In this document: positions 9,384-18,926 of the stretch, piece after piece
How the letters are laid out: each line of letters opens with the position of its first letter
How positions within the stretch are numbered: position 1 is the stretch's first letter
Origin: Lachnospiraceae bacterium
GTDB lineage: Bacteria; Bacillota; Clostridia; Lachnospirales; Lachnospiraceae
Assembly (NCBI GenBank): GCA_017526985.1
Contig: JAFXQR010000061.1
Location: 1-40,706 of the forward strand
Length of the DNA stretch: 40,706 nucleotides
Direction: 5' to 3'
Notes under the pieces: model-generated
The model's database searches: none
What the model was told of the DNA's origin: nothing
What the model saw: the letters and a program-made list of their open reading frames with translations, nothing else
Made by a program: the position numbers and the translations under genes

Positions 9384-11396
9384 TTATTTAAAGAACTGCA
9401 TTTCTGCAAGCAATTGTTCCGCTACATTCTTCAGTTCTTCTGCTGTGCCATGCAGTGTGCTTACGGTAGCGCTCATCTCTTCCATAGAGGCTGAGGTTTC
9501 TTCCGTGGCTGCCGCGTTTTCTTCGGAGATGGCCGAGAGGGAACTCATCGCATCCACCACCACATCTTTGGAAGCATCACAATCCTCTGCGGCCTGACGG
9601 ATGGTATCGATACCGGCTACTGTCCGGTTGATATCTGTGATCAGCGTTTCGATACTCTGCAGTGCCTCGGACAGTACTTCTCTTTGCATTTCCGTAGCCT
9701 TGTGCACTTCATCGGCCTGACGAACGGCTTTCTGCGATTCCTCCAGCAGCAGTTCCATTTCCTTGCGGATCTCGGTTGCCATATGGGAAGAGTCATCTGC
9801 CAGATGCCCGATCTCTTCGGCAACTACGGCAAAGCCTCTGCCGGCCTCACCTGCTCTGGCTGCCTCGATCGAAGCATTCAGTGCCAGCAGGTTGGTCTGG
9901 GATGCGATGGAGTTGATGGAGGTGACCTTTTTGCTGATCCGCTCTACAGCATCGCTGGTGGAACGGATCTTTTCGGAGATGCCATCGATGGCCACACTCA
10001 TTTCCTGAGAGGTAGCATCCAGTTTCTTCATCTGATCGGCAGTCTCTGTGCTGTTGGCGTTCATACCGCCGGCCATGGCTGCCAGGTTTTCCGCGCTTTC
10101 CGTGACATTCCGGATGTTATCGCTGATGCGCCCGGTATTTTCACTGGCGTGCTGGATCTCGTCTGCCTGCTGACCGGCGCCGGTCGCGATCTCCTGGATG
10201 GCCTTTGCCACATCTTCCGAAGTGATGGCCATCTGTCCGGCAGAATCTGCCAGTTCCTCCGAAGAAAGGGTCACCTTGCCGGCGGAATTTTTGATCTCTT
10301 CCACGATGTCGCCGAGTTTCTCAATCAGCGAATTGGCGGAAGCGATCATCCTGCCGAATTCATCCTTGCGACCGGTATAGCCGCGCACCTTCTGGAATTC
10401 GCCATTGGCCAGTTTGTCCAGCGTTTCGTTTAATACAGCGACCGGTTTGGTAAAGGAAGCTGCCATCCGCAGTGCGACGATACTGGCGATGGCAAGCATC
10501 ACTACACCCATTGCCACGATGATCAGAGAGGTGCTTTTGGCAGAGGCCATGGTTGCGTTGTAATCACGCTCCATTACGATCACCCAGCCGGTCAGTTCGA
10601 TGCGGCGGAAGGATACGATCATTTTCTTTCCGCCCTCGGTTCCGACATAGGTACCGCTTTCTTCTGATTGCGCGCGGGTAAAGTATTCCGCGCCGCTGCG
10701 ATCGTCCGGCTCATCTTCCGCCAGGATCTCGCGCTGCGAATCTGCCAGTACGGCACCGTCTCTTCCGCAGATCAGGATATGGCTGTCAGCACCGGCTTCT
10801 TCTGCGAGAAATGCATGGAGATAACCGATATCATACAGACGGGTGATCACGCCCAGGATCGTGCTGCCGTCATCGGCCTTGATCGGTACCGCCGGTACGA
10901 TGATGAGTCCGCCGGTGTCGTTGTTGATGGTTACATCCGAGATATAGTTATTGCCGGTCATTGCTTCCAGATAGTAATCCGTGGTAGACACATTTTCCAA
11001 AGGTCCCACGGAACGCACCATCATCTGGCCTCTTGGATCGATCAGCGCAGTGGGATTGTCATCCCCCAGATCCGCGTCGATCATCTGCAGGAAAGCCTTC
11101 ATCTCCTGAAATTTGGATGCCTGTACCGGTGCCGGTGACGAGAGATATTCCCGCATGGACGGAGTGGCCGCCACTGCCTGGATCGCGCTGATATTGCGAT
11201 TCAGCAGCCCGGTAAATTCACTCTCTACAATATCCAGCTGCTTGCTGTTGAGTGCTTCCGCGCTTTCCTGGGCCGTGCTGTTGGCGTTCATATAACTGAC
11301 GGCGATGGCGATCGCCAGCGGGATCGCACACACCAGCAACATCGCCAGGATAAGCTTTGTCTTGATACTTTTCTGCCTGCCTTTTTTCTCGCTCAT
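9384..11396 (-). CDS. Methyl-accepting chemotaxis protein
   Basis: 670 aa. The ATG whose first base is 11396 is chosen because GGAGGG lies 7 bases upstream; a TTG 15 bases earlier overlaps that ribosome site. TM1 spans about 15-35. An extracytoplasmic Cache-like sensor region (about 40-280) is followed by TM2 (about 283-305), a HAMP domain and a long coiled-coil signalling domain. The tip shows the hallmark [30 protein letters not shown]. It would relay binding of a ligand to CheW/CheA and so implies a motile host. The ligand is unknown; the sugar-uptake locus nearby makes a carbohydrate signal possible, but nothing in the sequence proves it. It is convergent with the MATE gene. Confidence 0.95.
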   Translation of the reverse strand: MSEKKGRQKSIKTKLILAMLLVCAIPLAIAIAVSYMNANSTAQESAEALNSKQLDIVESEFTGLLNRNISAIQAVAATPSMREYLSSPAPVQASKFQEMKAFLQMIDADLGDDNPTALIDPRGQMMVRSVGPLENVSTTDYYLEAMTGNNYISDVTINNDTGGLIIVPAVPIKADDGSTILGVITRLYDIGYLHAFLAEEAGADSHILICGRDGAVLADSQREILAEDEPDDRSGAEYFTRAQSEESGTYVGTEGGKKMIVSFRRIELTGWVIVMERDYNATMASAKSTSLIIVAMGVVMLAIASIVALRMAASFTKPVAVLNETLDKLANGEFQKVRGYTGRKDEFGRMIASANSLIEKLGDIVEEIKNSAGKVTLSSEELADSAGQMAITSEDVAKAIQEIATGAGQQADEIQHASENTGRISDNIRNVTESAENLAAMAGGMNANSTETADQMKKLDATSQEMSVAIDGISEKIRSTSDAVERISKKVTSINSIASQTNLLALNASIEAARAGEAGRGFAVVAEEIGHLADDSSHMATEIRKEMELLLEESQKAVRQADEVHKATEMQREVLSEALQSIETLITDINRTVAGIDTIRQAAEDCDASKDVVVDAMSSLSAISEENAAATEETSASMEEMSATVSTLHGTAEELKNVAEQLLAEMQFFK

Positions 11397-11451
11397 TTCG
11401 TAACCCTCCAATTCCTTGAAATAATCAAATTACTTATATTTGGAACATTAT

Positions 11452-12828
11452 TTATACCCCTTCAAAAAATCCGTTAAACTCACCGAAGTAGGTTTCTTCG
11501 ATCTTCCGGATATACAAGGTAGGTTTGCCGTCCTTTACATTCAGGACAAAGTGCATATTGCCCACATATTCGTCCAGGATCTGCGCGTACAGATATAAGC
11601 TGCCGTCCTTCTGCGGGAAGCCCTGGGTGTAGATCGTCTGCCGGTATTTCGGATCCCTGGTCTTGGCCGGTGCATCCAGTCCGTACGGGAAGACAAAGCG
11701 GTGTGCATCGGTGGTCAGGACCAGTTCATGATCGTTTACTTCCAGCGAGGTAAAACCGGATTTGTTGGGCTGTAATTCCCATTTGCCGAAGAGTGCGGTG
11801 TTTGCTGCAGGGGCAGCGCCGGCGGTCTGTTGCGGCAGTGTGGCGCCCAGATTTACCGGCACCGGATCGGCCTCCACGCCCAGCGTCAGAGCCACGCTGC
11901 GGATCTCATCCAGAATGTACTGCGTGCCGCCGCCCATCATTTGGGTATCCGCGGTGGTCACAAAGATCAGTTCCTGCTTCGGATAGATCAGTACATACTG
12001 GCCGCCCATACCGTACATCATGATACCGCCGTCCCGTACCATCCAGAACTGATAGCCGTAGCCCATCTTTTCATCCAGCGTTTTGCCGTCATGCAGGTTG
12101 GAGGTGTGATAGCTCATAGCATCTTTGATGAAGGCGGCATAGCGTTTCCAGAAGCTGCTGTCATAAATGCTGTCGGCACAGCCGCAGATGTCCGGGAAAT
12201 CACGATCCAGCGTGTCGTTATAAAGCGCCAGCAGCAGGCGTGCTACCTTCAGCAGATCCTCTGTGGTGCAGACCAGACCGGAACCGCCGATCTCACTGCC
12301 GAAGGGATCGCAGAGCACATGTGCTTTTTCGGAAAAGCCGATGGCATCGAGATATACCTCCCTTAAATAATCCAGGATTCCTTTGCCGCTTACTTTTTTC
12401 ACCAGAGCTGCCATGGTATGCGCGGAAGAAGTATCGTATTTAAAGATTATACCGGGACGGTGATCCGGCTGGGTGATAAAGAAGGATTCCACCCAGTTGG
12501 TCTTCATATTGATCTTGTAAGTCGTGGAAGCGTAGCAGGTACGCATGCCCAGCATATCTTTGAGCGTCATCGAGGCGAGGTACGGATGCGGATCGGCCGG
12601 GGTATATTCCGGAAAATATTTGATGATGGGATCGTCAAAAGAAATCCGGCCCTCCGAGATCAGCGCGCCCATAGCCAGTGCGGTAAACACCTTGGTAATG
12701 GAAAACATACGGTGAGGGTCCTTCTTCTGAAACATACCGAAGGTTTCGTCCTGCAGGATCTGTCCCTTTTGCCAGATCGTGATGCTGTGCATGGGAAACG
12801 GAAAAGCACTTGCGTTAAAATAACTCAT
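11452..12828 (-). CDS. Beta-lactamase-fold serine hydrolase
   Basis: 458 aa. The class C beta-lactamase/family VIII esterase/DD-peptidase fold is indicated by the Ser-x-x-Lys motif SITK at residues 43-46 (MFSITKVFTALA), followed by the usual L-EGRISFDDPIIKYFPEY stretch. A Tyr motif (YDTSSAHTMAALVKKVSGK) follows. There is no signal peptide, so it is probably cytoplasmic. A C-terminal beta-rich domain of about 120 residues follows the catalytic domain. The ribosome site is AAGGAGGG. It is divergent from the GH43 gene, sharing 121 bp of regulatory DNA, so a role as an esterase on acylated plant oligosaccharides is possible. A peptidase or lactamase role cannot be excluded. Confidence 0.85.
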   Translation of the reverse strand: MSYFNASAFPFPMHSITIWQKGQILQDETFGMFQKKDPHRMFSITKVFTALAMGALISEGRISFDDPIIKYFPEYTPADPHPYLASMTLKDMLGMRTCYASTTYKINMKTNWVESFFITQPDHRPGIIFKYDTSSAHTMAALVKKVSGKGILDYLREVYLDAIGFSEKAHVLCDPFGSEIGGSGLVCTTEDLLKVARLLLALYNDTLDRDFPDICGCADSIYDSSFWKRYAAFIKDAMSYHTSNLHDGKTLDEKMGYGYQFWMVRDGGIMMYGMGGQYVLIYPKQELIFVTTADTQMMGGGTQYILDEIRSVALTLGVEADPVPVNLGATLPQQTAGAAPAANTALFGKWELQPNKSGFTSLEVNDHELVLTTDAHRFVFPYGLDAPAKTRDPKYRQTIYTQGFPQKDGSLYLYAQILDEYVGNMHFVLNVKDGKPTLYIRKIEETYFGEFNGFFEGV

Positions 12829-12871
12829 AAGAACCCTCCTTACATATAAAGAAATATTGAAAACATTATGC

Positions 12872-12900
12872 TTGAAATAGAACTATTCCTAGTATATCAT
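12872..12900 (+). promoter_or_regulatory. Likely promoter of the GH43 gene with an internal dyad
   Basis: TTGAAA (12872-12877), a 17-base spacer and TATCAT (12895-12900) form a plausible vegetative promoter 50 bases ahead of the GH43 start. The spacer contains the imperfect palindrome GAAATAGAACTATTCC (12874-12889), a possible operator placed to affect both this gene and the divergent serine hydrolase. Confidence 0.5.
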
Positions 12901-12949
12901 GAATTGGGAAATTCACACAAGACATAGTTATTTCAGGGGGCAGTTTTCT

Positions 12950-14605
12950 ATGCTTTGGAAAGCGGATCTGGGCAACAACCGATATAAAAATCCGATCCTG
13001 TATACTGATTATTCCGATCCGGATGCGATCCGGGTAGGGAATGATTATTATATGACCGCATCTTCTTTTAATAATGTGCCGGGACTACCGATCCTGCATT
13101 CGAAGGATCTGGTGAACTGGGAACTGATCGGTTATGCGCTGCAGAAACTTCCGGAATTCCGATATCGGGATCCTATCCACGGATGCGGTGTGTGGGCACC
13201 GGCCATCCGTCATCATGATGGGATCTACTATATTTATTTCCCGATGCCGGACGAAGGCATCTATATGATCACGGCACACAATCCGGGCGGCAAATGGAGT
13301 GAGCCGGTAAAAGTTTATGACGGGGCCGGGTTTATCGATCCCTGCCCGTTTTGGGATGAAGACGGCAGGGCTTATCTGGTAAATGCCGTGGCCAAATCCC
13401 GTATCGGTTATAAAAGCGTACTGTATCTGTCGGAGATGAGTCCGGACGGAAAGAAACTGATCTCGGAGCCGGTGAAGATCTACGACGGTACAATGGATGG
13501 CAATGTGACCACGGAAGGTCCGAAACTTTATAAGAAATACGGCTATTACTATATCTTTGCGCCCGCCGGGGGCGTCAAGACCGGCTGGCAGGTGGTCTTG
13601 CGCAGCAAAGAGATCGGCGGACCCTATGAAGCGCGTATCGTAATGCGGCAGGGAACCACCGGTGTAAACGGACCGCACCAGGGCGCCTGGGTGGAGACAG
13701 CACAGGGCACGGACTGGTTCCTGCACTTCCAGGATGTGTTTGCGGCAGGGCGTATCGTGCACCTGCAGCCCATGCAGTGGACGGCGGATTTCTGGCCCAT
13801 CATCGGTCAGCCCGGCGTGTTGAGCGCCTTTGCGGGAGAACCGGTAACGGACTGGGTCAAGCCGGTCCGGACAGAGACGGAGAGCGAGCGTGAGACGCAG
13901 CGGGAACTGCGTTTTACGGATATCACCGGCAGACTGGTGCCGGGTTGGCAGTGGAATGCAAATCCTTCACCGGTATGGATGCAGCCGGCAGAAAACGGAG
14001 GTATCTATCTGACGGCGCTGCAGGTATCGTCCAGGCGGCCGCTGGCGGACTATCCCAATCTGCTGCTGCGCAAATGGGAAGCGCCGGCGTTTAAGGTGCA
14101 GGCGGATATGGATCTGACGGAGATGGCAGAAGGTACGGCAGCCGGTATGATGTCCATGGGACTTACCTATGGCGGTATCGCGGTGGAGAATATCGAGAAT
14201 GGCTGCCGCATCTGCAAGATCACCGGCACGCAGGTTTTTGATGCGGGTATGGTCTATGCGGATGAAAAACGGGAGTATATCCAGATCACCAGGGACATCG
14301 CGCAGAAGATCCGATTTACATTGGAAGTGATCCCCACCAACAATGTGGCAGCACTTTCCTACAAGCCGGAATATAAGGAAGGGGAAGAATCCAAGGTGCT
14401 GCATCCGGAGGAAGAGGTGCGTATTATAATGCAGGATCGCGGCGGCAGGGAGCTGGTACGGATCGCTGTGCCCGGATCGGCGGGCCGGTGGGTAGGTGCC
14501 AAGTACGGTTTCTTCCATGTCAAGATGGGACTGGATAAAAAATGGCAGGGGACAGAGACGGAAGAGATTGGCTGCGTAAAGATCTCGGATGTGATCCTGA
14601 CCTGA
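12950..14605 (+). CDS. GH43-family glycoside hydrolase (beta-xylosidase/arabinofuranosidase-like)
   Basis: 551 aa from the ATG at 12950, chosen because CAGGGGG lies just upstream; an in-frame ATG at 12899 has no ribosome site and overlaps the promoter. The five-bladed propeller catalytic domain (about 10-310) shows the GH43 triad: Asp23 in YSDPDAIRVG, Asp130 in FIDPCPFWDEDG and Glu189 in TTEGPKLYKKYGYYY. WAPAIRHHDGIYYIYF is also characteristic. The remaining roughly 220 residues form a beta-rich domain as in two-domain GH43 xylosidases. No signal peptide, so it acts inside the cell on imported oligosaccharides, removing xylose or arabinose side units. It sits just ahead of the sugar importer but has its own terminator. 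Confidence 0.92.
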   Translation: MLWKADLGNNRYKNPILYTDYSDPDAIRVGNDYYMTASSFNNVPGLPILHSKDLVNWELIGYALQKLPEFRYRDPIHGCGVWAPAIRHHDGIYYIYFPMPDEGIYMITAHNPGGKWSEPVKVYDGAGFIDPCPFWDEDGRAYLVNAVAKSRIGYKSVLYLSEMSPDGKKLISEPVKIYDGTMDGNVTTEGPKLYKKYGYYYIFAPAGGVKTGWQVVLRSKEIGGPYEARIVMRQGTTGVNGPHQGAWVETAQGTDWFLHFQDVFAAGRIVHLQPMQWTADFWPIIGQPGVLSAFAGEPVTDWVKPVRTETESERETQRELRFTDITGRLVPGWQWNANPSPVWMQPAENGGIYLTALQVSSRRPLADYPNLLLRKWEAPAFKVQADMDLTEMAEGTAAGMMSMGLTYGGIAVENIENGCRICKITGTQVFDAGMVYADEKREYIQITRDIAQKIRFTLEVIPTNNVAALSYKPEYKEGEESKVLHPEEEVRIIMQDRGGRELVRIAVPGSAGRWVGAKYGFFHVKMGLDKKWQGTETEEIGCVKISDVILT

Positions 14606-14637
14606 TCCGTTGTTAGAAAAAAACATAAAATTTTCAC

Positions 14638-14667
14638 AAAACCGGAGACAAAAGTTTCCGGTTTTTT
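14638..14667 (+). terminator. Rho-independent terminator after the GH43 gene
   Basis: AAAACCGGA (14638-14646) pairs with TCCGGTTTT (14657-14665) and runs into T residues. It isolates the GH43 gene from the transport operon. The remaining bases to the importer gene (about 14668-14860) are very AT-rich, with two close copies of TTTTGTGA near 14785-14800 and no gene that I can support. Confidence 0.88.
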
Positions 14668-14866
14668 CATGAAGCGGAGTTGTGCGATTATGACAAAAAA
14701 GCAGAAGAGAGTGATACATAATTAACAAACAAAGAATAAAAATGTATATGCAAATTGTGTATGATGATGGATTTAGATGTACTATTTTGTGATTTTTGTG
14801 AAATGAAAGAGTTTACATGCGGTAATTTATATGAAAAATACACATAATAATTGTGTAATTTTTCTG

Positions 14867-14922
14867 TTGCACGGAAAAACAATACATGATATATTGACAG
14901 AGTAAGAGTGAAAGCGCTTACA
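14867..14922 (+). promoter_or_regulatory. Importer promoter with CcpA/LacI-type operator at the start site
   Basis: TTGCAC (14867-14872), a 17-base spacer and TATATT (14890-14895) predict transcription from about 14902. The operator TGAAAGCGCTTACA (14909-14922) lies immediately downstream, where a bound repressor would block initiation or elongation. It fits the catabolite-response consensus and also the operators of local LacI-family regulators; the sequence does not separate these. The identical 14 bases recur at 18901. Confidence 0.75.
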
Positions 14923-14982
14923 GAATATAGGGGACGGTGCAGAGCAACCGTTAAGAAATTTTATTCCAAAAGGAGGAACAAA

Positions 14983-16680
14983 ATGAAAAAGAAGATCGTA
15001 TCAATGTTACTCTCTTCCGTGATGATCGTAAGCTCTCTGGCAGCTTGTACGAACAACAACGGCGGAGAAGGTGCAGGCACAGGCACTACCACCACGGTGG
15101 AAGTGAAGAATGAGGATGGGACTACCAGTACGGTAGAAGTAGAGAAAACTACTACCGGCGAAGTAAACGCTGAAACCGGCACTTATGAAGTAAAGGATCT
15201 GTACATCACCGTTGACGGTACTCTTACCGCAAATGTGGACAACGGACAGGACGCTTTTATTCAGCAGTGGGAAGAGGCAGTCAGCGCTAAGCTGGGCCAC
15301 GATGTGAAGCTGCACATCAATCAGCCGGATCACTCCGGATACGCTTCCAATGTAGCACAGATGCTGGCAACCGGTCAGCCGGGCGATGGTTCTTATCCGG
15401 ATGCTCTGATCATGAGTGCCGGTATGTTCCGTCAGTACGCAAACGAAGGTCTGCTTTGGGATATGGCTAAGGCTTATGACAATGCAGAGTTCCAGGCTCG
15501 TGTGACATTGCCGAGCGTAAACCTGAATATGCGTGATGCACAGGGACATCAGTATGGCTTCGCACCGACCTATGGTAACGGCTGCGTAACCTACATCAAG
15601 CAGTCTTGGCTGGATGCAGCAGGCAAGAAGATCGAAGATATCAAGACATTCGATGACTATTATGCACTGTTGAAGGATTTCACAAAGGATGGCCAGACCG
15701 GTGTCATCGCTGCCGGATTCGGTAAGCTGGACGAGGCTCCGTTCATCAACTATATGCCGGAATTCTGGCAGGGCGCTTATCCTTCCTTCTATCAGAAGCC
15801 GGGCACCACAGAGTGGATCGACGGTTTCCAGGAGCAGGCTACCATCGACGCACTGGACAGACTGGCAATGGCATATAAGGACGGCGTGATCGATAAGGAT
15901 ACCGAGGGTGCTTCCACAAAGATCGCTCGTGAGAAGTTCTTCTCCAACGACCAGAGCACTTCCGAAGGTGTATTTACTTACTGGGCTGGTACCTGGCTGC
16001 GTACACTGACCAACAACATGGAAAAGAACGATGTAGATAACGATCTGGGCGATGACAGACTGGTACAGCTGCCGCCGATCAAAGAGATCGAGGATACCTG
16101 GGGCGGTTACATCAACCGTGAAGCTCCGGTATGGGTAATCCTGGATGACGGTGATGGCAATGACCTTCGTGAGCAGGCAATCTTCGATGCACTGTTCGAG
16201 ACCATGCTGGACGGCGATACTGTACAGACTCTGTGGACCTACGGTGCTAAGGGTGTTCACTGGGATACCAAGGCAGAAGAGTTCGTGACCAACCCGGACG
16301 ATCCGGACAAGAGAAAAGAGTACAGCTATGAGGAAGGTGAGTTCCACCTGCTTCCGAGCCCGAACGACCCGAACTCCCTGTGGAAGAAGAATCACCTGGA
16401 TTCCGTCCTGGTAATCGCACCGCTGACCAACGGCTTCGTAGATAGCGATCCGCTGGTAGAGAAGGGTAACGAGTTCTTTACCACTCACTGCGTAGATGCT
16501 CCGCAGGCTCCGAGCAGCGAGATCTATACACAGTATGAGGCGGATCTGGCAACCGACAAGACCACCTGGATGAACAAGGTTGTAGCAGGCGAGATGACCG
16601 GTGCAGAAGCGATCGCAGAATATCAGGCGAAGTATGGCGATATCGCACAGCAGATCCTGGATGAGCTGAACGCAAAGTAA
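14983..16680 (+). CDS. Sugar ABC transporter substrate-binding lipoprotein
   Basis: 565 aa from the ATG at 14983 (AGGAGG seven bases before); an in-frame GTG at 14908 lies inside the operator. A lipoprotein signal with lipobox LAAC places the lipidated Cys at 22. A Thr/Val/Glu-rich linker (about 25-70) leads into a large extracellular solute-binding protein of the family paired with YteP/YtcP-type permeases (the LplA/YtcQ type). It captures oligosaccharides outside the membrane. Codon use is strongly biased (CTG, CGT, AAC, GCT), suggesting high expression. The two permease genes follow after 178 bases containing hairpins. No ATPase gene is present here, so a shared MsmK-type ATPase elsewhere is inferred. 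Confidence 0.93.
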   Translation: MKKKIVSMLLSSVMIVSSLAACTNNNGGEGAGTGTTTTVEVKNEDGTTSTVEVEKTTTGEVNAETGTYEVKDLYITVDGTLTANVDNGQDAFIQQWEEAVSAKLGHDVKLHINQPDHSGYASNVAQMLATGQPGDGSYPDALIMSAGMFRQYANEGLLWDMAKAYDNAEFQARVTLPSVNLNMRDAQGHQYGFAPTYGNGCVTYIKQSWLDAAGKKIEDIKTFDDYYALLKDFTKDGQTGVIAAGFGKLDEAPFINYMPEFWQGAYPSFYQKPGTTEWIDGFQEQATIDALDRLAMAYKDGVIDKDTEGASTKIAREKFFSNDQSTSEGVFTYWAGTWLRTLTNNMEKNDVDNDLGDDRLVQLPPIKEIEDTWGGYINREAPVWVILDDGDGNDLREQAIFDALFETMLDGDTVQTLWTYGAKGVHWDTKAEEFVTNPDDPDKRKEYSYEEGEFHLLPSPNDPNSLWKKNHLDSVLVIAPLTNGFVDSDPLVEKGNEFFTTHCVDAPQAPSSEIYTQYEADLATDKTTWMNKVVAGEMTGAEAIAEYQAKYGDIAQQILDELNAK

Positions 16681-16693
16681 TTCAAGTTTTCAC

Positions 16694-16828
16694 TCTTGCC
16701 TCTATCGGTACTCCTGGTAGAGGCAAGAATTTTCAAAAGACCGAAATCAAGGATTTAGAATCCGAAGTATCCAAGAAATTACTGATAAGCTGAAATGACG
16801 GCGGCCCGGAAGAAAGGGGCCGGGCTGT
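16694..16828 (+). promoter_or_regulatory. Intercistronic hairpins between binding protein and permeases
   Basis: TCTTGCCTCTA (16694-16704) pairs perfectly with TAGAGGCAAGA (16718-16728) and is followed by ATTTTC, a weak terminator-like tail. A second GC-rich hairpin (CGGCCCGG with CCGGGCTG, about 16802-16827) lies just before the permease ribosome site. Such structures commonly stop part of the transcripts or protect the upstream mRNA, giving more binding protein than permease. This is inferred from structure only. Confidence 0.6.
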
Positions 16829-16858
16829 TATGCGAGAAAAAAGGAAAGGAAAAAACTT

Positions 16859-17812
16859 ATGGACAAGAATAAGCCGTCCGTGAAAATAAGAAAAAAACCC
16901 TTAGGGCAGCGGATCAAAAACAATTTTGGTTTTTATCTGATGTTTCTCCCGGTTCTGCTTTTCGTAGTAGTCATTTACTACTGGCCGATGCTGGGTATCC
17001 GTTACTCCTTCTTTAGTTCCAAGATGGTTCGAGGCGGTGGTCTGGAATGGACATTTGTGGGGCTGAAACATTTTGAGACGATGTTTAAAGCGCCGGAATT
17101 CTGGACTGCGTTTAAGAATACATTGATCATTTCCATCGTGAAATTGTTACTGAACACTTTTGCGGCAGTTGTGATCTCGATCTTCCTGAATGAAATGACC
17201 AGCCTGTTCTGCAAGAAAGCAGTACAGACGATCATCTACCTGCCGCACTTTATGTCCTACGCGGTAGTAGCAGCGATCTTCACACTGTTCCTGTCCACCT
17301 CTTCTTCCGGTATGATCAACGAAACACTGAAGAGCTGGGGCTGGATCAAAGAAAGTATCGATTTTATGCACACATCCAAACTGTGGCGGCCGGTGTTCTA
17401 CATCGTCAACCTCTGGAAAGAGACCGGTTGGGGAACTGTCATCTTCTTTGCTACACTGTCCGGTATCAGCCCGGAACTGTACGAAGCTGCCGAGATCGAC
17501 GGTGCTACCAGACTGCAGAAGATGCGTTATGTAACACTGCCGGCACTGGCAAACACGATCATCATCGTGCTGATCCTGAATGTTGCGAAAGTACTCAACA
17601 TTTTTGAGCCGGTCTTCGTTATGTACAACAACCGTGTATTTGATGTATCGGATGTTATCTCGACCTACATCTATCGGAAGACCTTTATGACGGCAGTGCC
17701 GGATTACGGTTTCTCTACGGCGGTTGGTCTGTTCAAGTCACTGGTTGGTTGTGCTCTGATGCTTGGAAGCAACTTTGCATCCAAGAAGATCCGCGGACGC
17801 GGTATTATTTAA
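16859..17812 (+). CDS. Sugar ABC transporter permease (YteP/LplB-like)
   Basis: 317 aa with a basic N-terminus and about six membrane helices (first at about 25-45: FYLMFLPVLLFVVVIYYWPMLG). The EAA loop that contacts the ATPase reads ELYEAAEIDGATRLQKMRYVTLP, with the invariant Gly. It belongs to the LplB/YteP branch of carbohydrate permeases, whose B. subtilis members import rhamnogalacturonan-derived sugars. AAAGGAAAGG precedes the ATG. It pairs with the next permease 13 bases downstream and with the binding lipoprotein upstream. Confidence 0.95.
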   Translation: MDKNKPSVKIRKKPLGQRIKNNFGFYLMFLPVLLFVVVIYYWPMLGIRYSFFSSKMVRGGGLEWTFVGLKHFETMFKAPEFWTAFKNTLIISIVKLLLNTFAAVVISIFLNEMTSLFCKKAVQTIIYLPHFMSYAVVAAIFTLFLSTSSSGMINETLKSWGWIKESIDFMHTSKLWRPVFYIVNLWKETGWGTVIFFATLSGISPELYEAAEIDGATRLQKMRYVTLPALANTIIIVLILNVAKVLNIFEPVFVMYNNRVFDVSDVISTYIYRKTFMTAVPDYGFSTAVGLFKSLVGCALMLGSNFASKKIRGRGII

Positions 17813-17825
17813 GGAGGTTTGAAAA

Positions 17826-18749
17826 ATGGCTGAGAATGAAACAAAAAAAGTACAGGCCTCCGAAGCAGAGGAGAAACGCAGCACACCGAAGATCAATATG
17901 GTTGGAGAAAAAAAGCCTACCAAGATCAAGCTGTTTGATGTAGTCAACTATCTGGTATTTGCGATCCTGACACTGATCATCCTGATCCCGATCTGGAAGG
18001 TACTGGTAGACTCCTTCAGTGCCGTGGGTGTATACCAGTTCAAGCTGTGGCCGACAGAGCCGACGATCGGCGGTTACGCAACGATCCTGAAGACACAGAA
18101 GTTGTTCCGCCCGCTGCTGAACTCCTTCATCACCACCATCGTAGGTACCCTGTTGGGTCTGCTCCTTTGTACACTGGGTGGTTATGTACTGAACCAGTAC
18201 GATATGCCGGGCCGTAACGCAATGTCCTACTTCCTGATGGTAACCATGATCTTTTCCGGCGGTATGATCCCGGAATACCTTGTTATGAGACAGCTGGGAC
18301 TCGTCAACAATATGTGGATCCTGGTAGTAAAGCATGGTATGAATGTATACAACCTGGTGCTGATGAAGAACTTCTTCGAAGGCATTCCGGCATCCCTGTA
18401 TGAAGCAGCACGACTGGACGGCTGTTCACCGATGCAGATATTCTACAAGATCGTGCTTCCGCTTTCCAAAGCAGCGCTGGCTTCCATCGGTCTGATGTTT
18501 GCCGTGACCGTATGGAACGACTTCAGTACCGTACAGATCTACATCACCAATCGCGACCAGGTAAACTTCCAGTATATGCTGCGCGTAATGGTCATGGACG
18601 GCGATACGCCGACAACGGCATACAAGGTATCCCAGTCCACACTGTACTACTCCGGTATCGTATGTGCGATCCTTCCGTTTATGGTAGCATATCCGTTCCT
18701 GCAGAAGTACTTCGTCACCGGCGTAAATGTTGGTGCAGTCAAGGAGTGA
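17826..18749 (+). CDS. Sugar ABC transporter permease (YtcP/LplC-like)
   Basis: 307 aa. A hydrophilic, Lys/Glu-rich N-terminal extension of about 35 residues precedes six membrane helices. The EAA loop is SLYEAARLDGCSPMQIFYKIVLPLSKAAL, typical of the LplC/YtcP partner permease. AAGGAGG overlaps the previous stop region, so the two permeases are made together. It forms the second half of the membrane channel of the importer. A strong terminator follows, ending the three-gene transport operon. Confidence 0.95.
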   Translation: MAENETKKVQASEAEEKRSTPKINMVGEKKPTKIKLFDVVNYLVFAILTLIILIPIWKVLVDSFSAVGVYQFKLWPTEPTIGGYATILKTQKLFRPLLNSFITTIVGTLLGLLLCTLGGYVLNQYDMPGRNAMSYFLMVTMIFSGGMIPEYLVMRQLGLVNNMWILVVKHGMNVYNLVLMKNFFEGIPASLYEAARLDGCSPMQIFYKIVLPLSKAALASIGLMFAVTVWNDFSTVQIYITNRDQVNFQYMLRVMVMDGDTPTTAYKVSQSTLYYSGIVCAILPFMVAYPFLQKYFVTGVNVGAVKE

Positions 18750-18779
18750 TCCTCTTCGCAAATGCGAAAATTAATCCAC

Positions 18780-18810
18780 CCCCGGCCATCGCGGCCGGGG
18801 TTTTTGTTTT
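18780..18810 (+). terminator. Rho-independent terminator of the importer operon
   Basis: CCCCGGCC (18780-18787) and GGCCGGGG (18793-18800) form a perfect 8-bp GC stem around a five-base loop, followed by TTTTTGTTTT. Confidence 0.95.
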
Positions 18811-18865
18811 CAGCCAAGGGCAAAATACATAAGATACAAGGGCAAAATAAGGCAAATCCACATGA

Positions 18866-18921
18866 TTGACAAAAAGGCGCGGGCACCGTATAATTAAGAT
18901 TGAAAGCGCTTACAAAGGAGG
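18866..18921 (+). promoter_or_regulatory. Consensus promoter and operator of the acetylesterase operon
   Basis: TTGACA (18866-18871), exactly 17 bases, then TATAAT (18889-18894): a perfect vegetative consensus. The operator TGAAAGCGCTTACA (18901-18914) covers the expected start site and directly abuts the ribosome site AAGGAGG (18915-18921). Such a strong promoter needs tight repression, which the operator can provide. The RNA leader would be only about 26 bases. Confidence 0.9.
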
Positions 18922-18926
18922 CAGCC

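Noticed and set aside
15007-16488. Nearly 500-codon minus-strand frame opposite the binding-lipoprotein gene
   Set aside because: It is open because the sense gene has strongly biased codons; no ribosome site, and the sense protein is unmistakable.
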